Positions 1 to 6,433 of a stretch of 8,731 bases of DNA are shown here, one piece after another. The stretch covers positions 24,882 through 33,612 of the forward strand of contig PMCH01000084.1 in assembly GCA_003154055.1 (NCBI GenBank), given 5' to 3'. Both the position numbers and the translations under genes were made by a program. A model generated the notes under the pieces. That model saw only the letters and a program-made list of their open reading frames with translations, was not told the DNA's origin and ran no database searches. Source of the stretch: Acidobacteriaceae bacterium. Its GTDB lineage: Bacteria; Acidobacteriota; Terriglobia; Terriglobales; Acidobacteriaceae. Each line of letters opens with the position of its first letter. The stretch's first letter is position 1.

Positions 1-1109
1 GTTCCCCAGATGTCGCCGAGAACACGCTGGAAGTTCACGCCCAGGACTTTCTCGATGACCGACCAGGGTTGGCCGCGCTTGGCGAGCTCGGATGCGATGC
101 TTTCCATGTGATCGGGACCATTCAGATCGGGCAGGTATGGATAGCGATCCTCGCCGGGCGCGCCAATGCCTAGTTTCTTGCGCCGAGCGATATCCTCCTC
201 GAAGTCGGCTTTCTGCTGGTCGGTGAGCACAACCTTCTCGATCGCACCGTCGGAGCCGATCCCAACGTGATCCGTTCCGCAGACATTGAGGGCATGCACG
301 AGATGGGCGATTGCGTGTTCGCGCGTGGGTACGGTTGGTGAGGCCACCAGGTACGGCATGAAGTAGACGCCGAAGTATCCCCCGCGGTCGGCCAGAGCCC
401 GGAGAATCTCGTCGGGCTTGTTGCGCGGGTGAGCATACACGGCAGAGCAGCCCGCGTGCGTGACGAGCACGGGCTTCGAGGATGCGGCAATACCTTCGGA
501 TGTGGTCCGATATCCGCTATGGCTCAGGTCGACGGCGACTCCAAGGCTGTTCATTTTCTTGATCACCGTCACCCCGGCCGCGCTCAAACCGGCATTGCCC
601 GGTTCCAGGCAGCCGTCGCCGAAGAGGCTGCGCTTGTTGTACGTGATCTGCATAATGCGCACGCCCAGCTGGCGAAATATCTCGATGCGTTCGGGGTTTT
701 CCTCGAAGAAGGCGCTGTACTGAAAGCCAGGCAGGACGCCGATTTTGCGGTCGCGCTTGGCGAAGGCGATATCCGAGTACCGGCGCACGATCAAGAACAC
801 ATCCGGATACGCGTCGACCAGTTCTTGCAGAGCAGCGAGGTTCTTGATCGTACCTTCGAGCGTTGGGTCGGAGACGGTGCAATTCACCGCCGTGATGCCC
901 GAATTGCGCACCGCGGCGAGGGCTTCAGCGGAAGGCAGAGTGTCTGCGCCAAGAAACAGTCCGCCAAGAGAATCGATCACCACTGCGCTCTTGTACAGCC
1001 GCGAAGCCCCAGGTGACGCTTCCTCCCGTGGGCTGGCAAACAGGCGCGGGGCGAGAATCGCGCCAGCAGACAACTTGAGAACCGAGATATGAAACTCGCG
1101 GCGATTCAT
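1..1109 (-). CDS. Membrane dipeptidase-like protein (peptidase M19 family), exported, C-terminus cut by window edge
   Basis: The minus frame is open from an ATG at 1109 to the left edge, giving 369 visible residues; only the extreme C-terminus should be missing. It starts MNRREF, a twin-arginine-like start, followed by a modestly hydrophobic stretch to about residue 26 (LFA-SP is a possible cleavage site), so export is likely. M19 landmarks in order: D46 in VVIDSLGG, LGVRIMQITYN (Y157), DLSHSG (H197), VTHAG (H218), HPRNKPDE (R229), HVGIGSD (D287) and LGVNFQRVLG near the end. The family hydrolyses dipeptides using two zinc ions. H197, H218, R229 and D287 match human renal dipeptidase H198, H219, R230 and D288 with identical spacing among the four. 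The usual HxD near the N-terminus is absent (L48, G50), the bridging Glu is Gln130, and His152 is Tyr157, so activity may differ or be lost. I see no Shine-Dalgarno sequence. It is divergent from the patatin gene. Family assignment is firm; the substrate is unknown. Confidence 0.88.
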   Translation of the reverse strand, partial: MNRREFHISVLKLSAGAILAPRLFASPREEASPGASRLYKSAVVIDSLGGLFLGADTLPSAEALAAVRNSGITAVNCTVSDPTLEGTIKNLAALQELVDAYPDVFLIVRRYSDIAFAKRDRKIGVLPGFQYSAFFEENPERIEIFRQLGVRIMQITYNKRSLFGDGCLEPGNAGLSAAGVTVIKKMNSLGVAVDLSHSGYRTTSEGIAASSKPVLVTHAGCSAVYAHPRNKPDEILRALADRGGYFGVYFMPYLVASPTVPTREHAIAHLVHALNVCGTDHVGIGSDGAIEKVVLTDQQKADFEEDIARRKKLGIGAPGEDRYPYLPDLNGPDHMESIASELAKRGQPWSVIEKVLGVNFQRVLGDIWG

Positions 1110-1136
1110 GGGCGTGAACTGCACAGCAAGTGGTGG

Positions 1137-1142
1137 ATTATA
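1137..1142 (-). promoter_or_regulatory. Candidate -10 box for the M19 gene
   Basis: The minus strand reads TATAAT exactly, 27 bases before the ATG at 1109, giving a predicted leader of about 20 nt. No convincing -35 hexamer lies 16-18 bp upstream, so the call rests on the perfect -10 and its placement in the divergent intergenic gap. Nothing comparable is seen for the plus-strand patatin gene in the same 140 bp. Confidence 0.4.
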
Positions 1143-1238
1143 TAACGGGTGTTGGAGATCGTTTGGGTTCATCCACGCTGTGAAACCTGTCACAATTGGC
1201 GGACAACCGGGGTGCATGCCAAACGGCACCTCCAGGTC

Positions 1239-1244
1239 GGGAGA
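1239..1244 (+). promoter_or_regulatory. Ribosome binding site deciding the patatin-gene start
   Basis: GGGAGA lies with its GGAG core 6 nt before the ATG at 1250. This and the signal peptide that begins at that ATG favour 1250 over the in-frame TTG at 1196, which would put 18 polar residues before the signal sequence. Confidence 0.65.
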
Positions 1245-1249
1245 TTGCA

Positions 1250-3484
1250 ATGTCTCGAACGGTGATTGCCCTACTTTGCCTTTCATTCGTAGTGCCTGCG
1301 GTGGCCCAGGAAAACCCTTCCGAGAAGCCCGCAGCATCAAGCGAGGCGCAGTTAAATCCAATGAGTCCGAAAGAATCGCGCCCGCGGATTGGGGTTGCGC
1401 TCGAAGGCGGCGGGGCCCTAGGAGTTGCGCACATCGGCGTTTTGCAGTGGTTTGAAAACCACCGTATTCCGATTGACTACATTGCGGGAACGAGTATGGG
1501 AGGGCTGGTTGCCGGGCTGTACGCAACCGGAAAGAGTCCGAAGCAACTCGAGGAACTTGTCAAAGCGCAGGACTGGGACCTGATCATCGGCGGCCAGCCG
1601 GCCTACGAGGACCTGACTTTTCGACGGAAAGAAGACTTGCGCGCGTTCCAGAATTCGGTCGTGCTCGGGTTGAAACACGGTTTGTCAGTCCCTTCGGGGC
1701 TGAACGCGGGTCACGAGGTCAGCCTGCTGATTGACCGCGAGACGCTGCCGTATTCCAACCTGGATTCCTTCGACAATCTGCCGATCCCGTTCCGATGCGT
1801 CGCAACCGATCTGGTTTCGGCAAAGGAAGTGGTGTTTTCGGCCGGCTCGTTGCAGCTGGCGTTACGCGCAACCATGTCGATCCCCGGCCTGTTCTCTCCG
1901 GTCCGGGACGGCGAAAAGGTCTATGTCGACGGCGGCCTGATCGGCAATCTGCCGACGGACGTGGTGCGGAAGATGGGTGCGGACATCGTGATTGCGGTGC
2001 ACCTGGAGGTTTCACCAGGTGATCCGAAGCAATTGCAATCGCTGTTCAGCGTGCTGGGGCGCTCGATCGACGTGGTCGTTCGCGAAAATGAAATCCGGGG
2101 ACTGGCCGGCGCGGACCTGGTGGTGAACGTCGACCTTCGCGACTACACCTCCATGGACTATGACAAGGTCGAAACAATGATCGGGATTGGCGCCAAGGCA
2201 GCAGAAGCCAAGGGGCGAGTATTTGCGCCCTATTCGATGGACGAAGCCACATGGCAACAGTACCTGCAGAAACGCAAAAACCGCGAGCAGACCCTGGTGC
2301 CCGTACCCCAATTTGTGAAGGTCGAAGGCACCAGCCCAACCGCTGCGCGCCAGTTGGAGAGATTTCTGCAACCGCTGGCCGGAAAGCCGATCGACGACGC
2401 GCAGCTTAGTAAGTTACTGACTCGGCTGACGGGGATCGGGAAATATGACTCTACGGATTACCGGCTGGCAACCCGCGATGGTCAAAGCGGACTGATGATT
2501 ACGGTCCATGAGAAAGACTACGCTCCGCCTATTCTTCAACTTGGCTTCGCGGTGGACGGTTCGGAAAGCGACAATGTGACCTTTACGCAGTTGGCGCGGC
2601 TCACGGTCATGGACATTGCGGGATATCGCTCGGAGTGGCGAACAGACTTGCAACTCGGGAACACCTGGGGCGTGCAGAGCGAGCTCTACCGGCCATTCAC
2701 GGAGACGAGTAAGTGGTTCTTTGCGCCGCACGCCGAGGCCACCAACACTGCTTTCAAGATCTACCGCAAGAGCGATCCCCAGGCGGAATACCGGGTGTAT
2801 CGGGATACCATCGGGATCGATGTGGGATATGGATTCAGCCGCTTTGCGGAAGTTCGAGCCGGGTACGAAGTGGGCTACTTCAATGCCAACCTCCGGCTGG
2901 GCACGCCGGAGTTTTTCTCGTTCGCGGGGCGAGTAGGCGACACCCGGCTCCACTTTCTGGTGGCGCACAAGGACGACCCGATCGCGCCGCACAAAGGGTA
3001 CAGCGTGGAGACGACATTCCAGTGGTTTGATTCAAATCCGGGTGCGAATGCCGCGTTCCCATTGATGCGCGCGGAGGTCATGTACTTCAAGCCGGTCACC
3101 CGGGTGGCGTCGGTATTTGTGCAGAGCGAAGGCGGGACAACTTTTGGCTCGACTCACGTTGGTGTGCCGCAGTTTTTTCTGGGCGGCCCGGCCCGCTTGA
3201 GCGCTTACGGCACGAACGAACTCCTCGGCAATCAGTTCTATTACTTTCGCACCGGTTACTTACACGACCTCTTCACGCTGCCGCCGTTCGTTGGCAAGAA
3301 GGTGTACGCGATCGGGGCCTACGAATTTGGCAAGATGTACGGCGTCCCGACGGAAAGCAAATTTCCCAATGACGTGGCGGCGGGCGTCCTGGCAGAGACT
3401 GCCTTTGGGCCGCTACTCCTGGGCGGGAGCGTGGGCGACAGCGGGCACGCGAAGTGGTTCTTCCAGGTGGGGCACGTGTTCTGA
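1250..3484 (+). CDS. Patatin-like phospholipase with POTRA-like segment and outer-membrane beta-barrel (PlpD-like, type Vd)
   Basis: The protein has 744 residues. Residues 1-19 form a signal peptide (MSRTVIALLC onward, cleavage after AVA-QEN). The patatin hydrolase domain covers about 46-330: oxyanion loop GGGALG (53-58), nucleophile Ser82 in GTSMG, and catalytic Asp227 in the DGG motif, so the Ser-Asp dyad is intact and a lipid acyl hydrolase is expected. Residues about 354-422 look like one POTRA repeat (FVKVEGTSP start, ITVHEKD end). From about 425 to the end is a Bam/Omp85-type barrel with amphipathic strands, a late FFLGGPARLSAYG segment and a terminal Phe, as outer-membrane proteins need for BAM recognition. 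Order and length match Pseudomonas aeruginosa PlpD (about 728 residues), the type Vd prototype. Expected location is the outer membrane, with the lipase domain exposed or released. It is a single-gene unit, and I see no terminator in the 8 bp before the convergent tRNA. Whether the passenger is released cannot be read from sequence. Confidence 0.93.
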   Translation: MSRTVIALLCLSFVVPAVAQENPSEKPAASSEAQLNPMSPKESRPRIGVALEGGGALGVAHIGVLQWFENHRIPIDYIAGTSMGGLVAGLYATGKSPKQLEELVKAQDWDLIIGGQPAYEDLTFRRKEDLRAFQNSVVLGLKHGLSVPSGLNAGHEVSLLIDRETLPYSNLDSFDNLPIPFRCVATDLVSAKEVVFSAGSLQLALRATMSIPGLFSPVRDGEKVYVDGGLIGNLPTDVVRKMGADIVIAVHLEVSPGDPKQLQSLFSVLGRSIDVVVRENEIRGLAGADLVVNVDLRDYTSMDYDKVETMIGIGAKAAEAKGRVFAPYSMDEATWQQYLQKRKNREQTLVPVPQFVKVEGTSPTAARQLERFLQPLAGKPIDDAQLSKLLTRLTGIGKYDSTDYRLATRDGQSGLMITVHEKDYAPPILQLGFAVDGSESDNVTFTQLARLTVMDIAGYRSEWRTDLQLGNTWGVQSELYRPFTETSKWFFAPHAEATNTAFKIYRKSDPQAEYRVYRDTIGIDVGYGFSRFAEVRAGYEVGYFNANLRLGTPEFFSFAGRVGDTRLHFLVAHKDDPIAPHKGYSVETTFQWFDSNPGANAAFPLMRAEVMYFKPVTRVASVFVQSEGGTTFGSTHVGVPQFFLGGPARLSAYGTNELLGNQFYYFRTGYLHDLFTLPPFVGKKVYAIGAYEFGKMYGVPTESKFPNDVAAGVLAETAFGPLLLGGSVGDSGHAKWFFQVGHVF

Positions 3485-3492
3485 TCGGAGGA

Positions 3493-3569
3493 TGGTGGGC
3501 AGTGCAGGGCTCGAACCTGCGACCTCCTGCTTGTAAGGCAGGCGCTCTAACCAACTGAGCTAACCGCCC
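3493..3569 (-). tRNA. tRNA-Val (anticodon TAC)
   Basis: Read on the minus strand, the cloverleaf is complete. The acceptor GGGCGGT pairs with ACTGCCC (one G-U). The D arm is GCTC/GAGC. The anticodon stem CCTGC/GCAGG encloses the loop CTTACAA with TAC at positions 34-36, reading GTA valine codons. The T stem is GCAGG/CCTGC with loop TTCGAGC. The discriminator is A and the 3' CCA is encoded (plus-strand TGG at 3493-3495). The variable loop is short, so it is a class I tRNA. Its 3' end lies 8 bp from the stop codon of the convergent patatin gene. No integrase or direct repeat suggests use as an attachment site. Confidence 0.97.
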
Positions 3570-3628
3570 GCTTGCTGCGGGAACCAGCGCTTCGGGCGCG
3601 GACCTTCTGCGAAGCCAGACTGAAGTTG

Positions 3629-3657
3629 AGGATAACGGACGGCCGGTGATGGGTCAA
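3629..3657 (-). promoter_or_regulatory. Candidate sigma-70 promoter of tRNA-Val
   Basis: On the minus strand TTGACC (3657-3652) is followed after exactly 17 bp by TATCCT (3634-3629). Transcription would start near 3622, leaving a 5' leader of about 50 nt for RNase P to remove before the tRNA at 3569. Spacing and a 5/6 -35 match support it; the -10 is a 4/6 match. Confidence 0.55.
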
Positions 3658-3692
3658 ACCACGCGTTGCGGGGCGCAGTGCAAATGTGACAT

Positions 3693-3746
3693 CCCCTAAA
3701 GGGGCTACAAAAAATGGGCGACTCGCGGCATCGCTGAAGCGATGCC
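3693..3746. repeat. REP-like pair of small hairpins in the tRNA-deacetylase gap
   Basis: Two inverted repeats lie 22 bp apart. The first is CCCCT-AA-AGGGG at 3693-3704. The second is GGCATCGC-TGAA-GCGATGCC at 3727-3746, a perfect 8-bp stem with a 4-nt loop, followed by CTGATACGAG. Neither is followed by a T-run on the strand where it could act as a terminator. The arrangement resembles dispersed hairpin repeats of acidobacterial intergenic regions as I remember them; copy number elsewhere cannot be seen here. The rest of the 287-bp gap up to the next gene shows no open frame or RNA gene that I can support. Confidence 0.5.
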
Positions 3747-3856
3747 CTGATACGAGCCCTCATTCCGCAGCCCTGAGCTGAGCATCCTTCTCCACACCTG
3801 ACGCGGAGCTCGCTTCCCAGAAGATGTGCATGCTGGTGGCTGCTACACTCTTGGGC

Positions 3857-4756
3857 GTGCGGCGACTGATTGTCAATGCGGATGACCTGGGCCTGACCCA
3901 CGGGGTCAATCGCGCCATTCTGGAAAGCCACACCAAAGGCGTGGTGACGTCAGCAACGCTGATGGCCGGCGGCGCTGCCTTCAATCATGCGGCCGAACTG
4001 GCCCGTTCGGCTCCCGGACTCTCGGTGGGATGCCACGTCGTGCTGGTGGACGGCGCTCCGCTGCTGGATCGGGCTGCGGTTTCTTCCCTGCTCTCGGACG
4101 GATCCACCACAGGCGGATCGGCGACGGGCAGGTTTCATTCCCGCCTGCCGGCCTTTGTTGTGCAAGCGGTCATGGGGCGGTTCGATCGCGAGCAATTGGT
4201 GGATGAGATTGTTGCCCAGGTAAGAAAGGTCCGGTCGGCGGGGGTTCAGGTCACGCATTTCGATACGCACAAGCACACCCACATATTCCCGGTGGTGTTG
4301 GAGGCCATGGTTGGGGCTGCGCTGATGTGTGGAGTGCCCGCGATTCGCAACCCTTTTGGTCCGCCGGGGGGGATGCGGATTCGCCATCTCGCTGGACGTC
4401 CCTCGTTGTGGAAACGCTATGGGCAGGTGCAGATCCTGCGAAACCTGGGGAGAGATTTCCGGGAGCGGATGAAGAGGGCGGGACTGGCCACACCCGACGG
4501 CGTAATCGGGGTGATCGAAACGGGATCGCTGGATGGTTCGCTCCTTCAGCAGGCGCTGGAGAATCTGCCGGAAGGGACTTGGGAACTGGTCTGCCATCCG
4601 GGCTACCACGACGCCGAGCTGCAGGCGGCGAACACGCGACTGCTGGCGTCGCGGGACGAGGAGCGGCAGCTGCTTGGATCACAGGAGTTGCGGGAGTTCC
4701 TGGAGCGGCAAAGAATCCGGGTGATCGGGTATCGCGAATTCGCAAGCGCGGGATAG
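3857..4756 (+). CDS. YdjC/ChbG/HpnK-family carbohydrate deacetylase
   Basis: With the GTG start the protein has 299 residues, typical of the family. Members are metal-dependent deacetylases with a TIM-barrel-like fold that remove N-acetyl groups from sugars (chitobiose for ChbG; HpnK is a hopanoid-associated relative). Visible landmarks: RRLIVNADDLGLT at the N-terminus (D9 and D10, metal and base), GCHVVLVDG (H60), THFDTHKHTH (H138, H140, H142, metal site), IRNPFGPPG, and the C-terminal WELVCHPGYHD (H247, H251). I chose GTG 3857 because family members begin almost directly with this RRLIVNADD core. An in-frame ATG at 3824 adds 11 residues, and one at 3830 follows AGAAG by 6 nt, so the start is uncertain. 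No signal peptide is evident, so it is probably cytoplasmic. No hopanoid or chitin genes lie nearby, so the substrate is open. The stop lies 117 bp before the PilZ gene. Confidence 0.9.
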   Translation: MRRLIVNADDLGLTHGVNRAILESHTKGVVTSATLMAGGAAFNHAAELARSAPGLSVGCHVVLVDGAPLLDRAAVSSLLSDGSTTGGSATGRFHSRLPAFVVQAVMGRFDREQLVDEIVAQVRKVRSAGVQVTHFDTHKHTHIFPVVLEAMVGAALMCGVPAIRNPFGPPGGMRIRHLAGRPSLWKRYGQVQILRNLGRDFRERMKRAGLATPDGVIGVIETGSLDGSLLQQALENLPEGTWELVCHPGYHDAELQAANTRLLASRDEERQLLGSQELREFLERQRIRVIGYREFASAG

Positions 4757-4873
4757 GCGCCCGCAAGTCCAATCCCCCTGCGGTGGCGGCTGGAACCAGC
4801 TGAGGTACCTTTGTCATGCTGCAAACACTGAAGCGGAGGTATGATTTGCATAACCCGGCTGCGAGTGTGAATC

Positions 4874-5545
4874 ATGACTGATGTGCAACCCGAGCCTCGC
4901 GTCACCGTTGACCTGCCCGTGCGGGTGTGGGGGATGAGTGCCGATGGACATCCCTTTTCACAACATGCCCGAGCCCAGAACATCAGTTCCGAGGGCGCAT
5001 TGGTTTCAGGAGTGGAAAGCGAACTGAAAGTGGGCGATGTGATCGGAGTTCAGTGCGACGAGAAAAAGGCGCGCTGTACCGTGGTCTGGGCCATGAGTAC
5101 GGGGCCAATGAGGAAGAACCAGGTCGGGGTGCAACTGCTGGCCGACCAGGAGTGTCCGTGGAAGGCGTATCTCCCGATCCAGGGGGCAAGGATCGAGATT
5201 TCTGCGTCGAATCGGAGGCGCTGGCCCCGGCACAAAATCTCATTTCCTCTGGAATTACGCGACGAACGAATCAACACGCCGATGCGGATCAATGCCACCG
5301 ACGTCAGCGGGAACGGATGCTACATCGAGACGATTCTGCCGCTCCCGCTGGGAACGGTGCTACGGGTTGATTTCTACCTCCAGTCGGAGCACGTCACGAT
5401 CTCAGCGGTGGTACGGACGTGCGATCCGGGCGTAGGAAACGGAATTGAGTTCACCGGACTGCCGCCGGACGGAAAGCAACATCTGCAGGCGTACCTGGAT
5501 GGGATTGATCCGCAGATGGGTGTTTCGCGGCCGCATGAAGAGTAG
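4874..5545 (+). CDS. Tandem PilZ-domain protein, probable c-di-GMP effector
   Basis: The 223-residue soluble protein has no signal or membrane segment. Two halves each resemble a PilZ domain. The first, about residues 7-100, keeps the NxSxxG-type motif (NISSEG, 36-41) and closing strand QVGVQLL, but its N-terminal arm has only a lone Arg (EPRVTV) instead of RxxxR. The second, about 112-213, has RRRWPRH (R115 and R119 as RxxxR) and DVSGNG (D143, S145, G148) followed by a closing GNGIEF. The second domain therefore looks able to bind c-di-GMP; the first looks structural or degenerate. PilZ proteins relay c-di-GMP levels to motility, secretion or exopolysaccharide machinery, but no partner gene is adjacent. 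ATG 4874 is the first in-frame start, since a TGA lies two codons upstream at 4868-4870; no strong Shine-Dalgarno is seen. A TATGAT at 4840-4845 could be a -10 but has no well-spaced -35. It is convergent with the next gene. Confidence 0.87.
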   Translation: MTDVQPEPRVTVDLPVRVWGMSADGHPFSQHARAQNISSEGALVSGVESELKVGDVIGVQCDEKKARCTVVWAMSTGPMRKNQVGVQLLADQECPWKAYLPIQGARIEISASNRRRWPRHKISFPLELRDERINTPMRINATDVSGNGCYIETILPLPLGTVLRVDFYLQSEHVTISAVVRTCDPGVGNGIEFTGLPPDGKQHLQAYLDGIDPQMGVSRPHEE

Positions 5546-5575
5546 CGGCTTCGCAGGTAGCCAAGGGATACCCGA

Positions 5576-6295
5576 TCAGCGCTCGATGGCTACCGGTGCA
5601 CTCAAGACAAACACTGCGTCGCGGCTGGAACTCGCCGCGATTGTGCCCCTCGCACCGCCCATGGTGTCCAGTTGTATGGTGCTTGCCTGCACGGCATAAG
5701 TAACTCCCCGCACCGTCACGGCCGTTAGCACGGCGTTCTCCACAAAGACCACCGGACCGGTCCCGTAATTGCCATAGCCCGTGTAGTAGTAAACGGGAGT
5801 GACCTGCACCGCCACCTTGGATAGCGCCGGAATCGGCGTGGCAAATCCCACTCGTACCGGCACAATAACCTTGCCCTCGACAATATCCACCTTGATTTCC
5901 GTGCCTGCGGGGACAACGATCATGTCAGGCTTGGTGTCGGGGGCCCGGTCAACGGCGGAGCGGAGGTTTCGAGGATTCTGCGTTTCTTGAGATTCGGCGG
6001 GCTTGGACTCAGAAACAGGCGGCTTGCAGGCTTTCGAGTCCACACTTTTGTCCGAATCGGAACATGATGAAGGCTTTGAGCATCCGCTCTCGGGCGTGCC
6101 GTTGTCGGAAGCGACACCAGCCTCGGTATAGACATTGGAAGGCGCAGCCTTCTTTTGCTGCTTGCGCAGTTCCTGTTGTTCCCGGGCCACATCTCCCAGT
6201 GACTTGTCCGGCGGACTCGCTTGCGATTGCGCGGCGGGAACCAGCGCCAACAGGGCGAACACACCGGCCAAAAGCTTGATCGGGATCCTGATCAT
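5576..6295 (-). CDS. Secreted protein of unknown function with acidobacterial-type SLGDVAR N-terminus
   Basis: I do not recognise a named family. The 239-residue protein begins with a clear signal peptide (MIRIPIKLLAGVFALLALVP, cleavage near AAQSQA, residues 21-26). After it comes SLGDVAREQQELRKQQKK (32-49), basic and helical, a motif I recall in many exported acidobacterial proteins. Residues 55-122 are polar and low in complexity, with three cysteines (72, 78, 90). The C-terminal half, about 125-239, is a predicted beta-rich domain starting VVPAGTEIKVDI, reminiscent of PAGT-type secreted beta modules, with a Tyr/Gly-rich YYYTGYGNYGTG stretch (169-180). It probably works in the periplasm or outside the cell. 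A good Shine-Dalgarno precedes the ATG. It lies downstream of hemD on the same strand but 138 bp away with a candidate promoter of its own. It converges with the PilZ gene over 30 bp that hold no visible terminator. Confidence 0.75.
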   Translation of the reverse strand: MIRIPIKLLAGVFALLALVPAAQSQASPPDKSLGDVAREQQELRKQQKKAAPSNVYTEAGVASDNGTPESGCSKPSSCSDSDKSVDSKACKPPVSESKPAESQETQNPRNLRSAVDRAPDTKPDMIVVPAGTEIKVDIVEGKVIVPVRVGFATPIPALSKVAVQVTPVYYYTGYGNYGTGPVVFVENAVLTAVTVRGVTYAVQASTIQLDTMGGARGTIAASSSRDAVFVLSAPVAIER

Positions 6296-6301
6296 GGGCG
6301 T

Positions 6302-6306
6302 CTCCT
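6302..6306 (-). promoter_or_regulatory. Shine-Dalgarno of the secreted-protein gene
   Basis: The minus strand reads AGGAG followed by 6 nt and the ATG at 6295. It is the best ribosome binding site in the window and fixes this start. Confidence 0.75.
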
Positions 6307-6340
6307 GCGAGCGAACCGTACGTGCGGCCGTTGCTGCGCA

Positions 6341-6369
6341 AACTTAGTCAATCCTGGCTGGATGGTCAA
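6341..6369 (-). promoter_or_regulatory. Candidate promoter of the secreted-protein gene
   Basis: On the minus strand TTGACC (6369-6364) is followed after 17 bp by TAAGTT (6346-6341). The -35 is strong and the -10 weak (TA...T kept). The -35 hexamer and spacing are the same as in the tRNA-Val candidate. If real, the gene is transcribed independently of the hem genes, with a leader of about 40 nt. The 138-bp gap shows no T-tailed hairpin after hemD. Confidence 0.35.
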
Positions 6370-6433
6370 GTTACTAACCTGCCAGATGTAAGTCCCATGT
6401 CACTGGACACTTGCGGCAGGGCAGGGCGAGGTA

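Noticed and set aside
429..1016. 195-codon plus-strand open frame opposite the M19 gene
   Set aside because: The minus strand encodes all M19 landmarks across this span; the plus frame shows no recognisable motif.
1188..1205. TGTC-N10-GACA inverted repeat in the divergent gap as an operator
   Set aside because: The arms are only 4 bp and expected by chance; no regulator gene is nearby and no second copy was seen.
1196..1249. TTG start giving an 18-residue longer patatin protein
   Set aside because: The extension is polar and precedes an obvious signal peptide at ATG 1250, which has a well-spaced GGGAG.
2414..2992. 192-codon minus-strand open frame inside the patatin-barrel gene
   Set aside because: It lies opposite the POTRA-like end and barrel of the patatin gene and has no support of its own.
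3493..3569. tRNA-Val as an integration site of a genomic island
   Set aside because: No integrase, no direct repeat of the tRNA 3' end and no phage-like gene occur in the window.
3691..3714. CCCCT/AGGGG hairpin followed by an A-run as a terminator
   Set aside because: On the plus strand an A-run follows, not a T-run; on the minus strand the T-run comes before the hairpin. Neither direction has terminator geometry.
3950..4609. 219-codon minus-strand open frame opposite the deacetylase
   Set aside because: Antisense shadow of a clear deacetylase gene; composition is Arg/Pro/Ser-rich, as expected from a reversed GC-rich frame.
4787..4810. GCTGG-AA-CCAGC and AGGTACCT palindromes after the deacetylase gene as a terminator
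   Set aside because: The stem has a 2-nt loop and the following sequence lacks a real T-run (only CTTTG), so it is not a convincing intrinsic terminator.
4811..4845. TTGTCA ... TATGAT as the promoter of the PilZ gene
   Set aside because: The spacer is 23 bp, too long for a sigma-70 promoter; it is noted only as a loose possibility.
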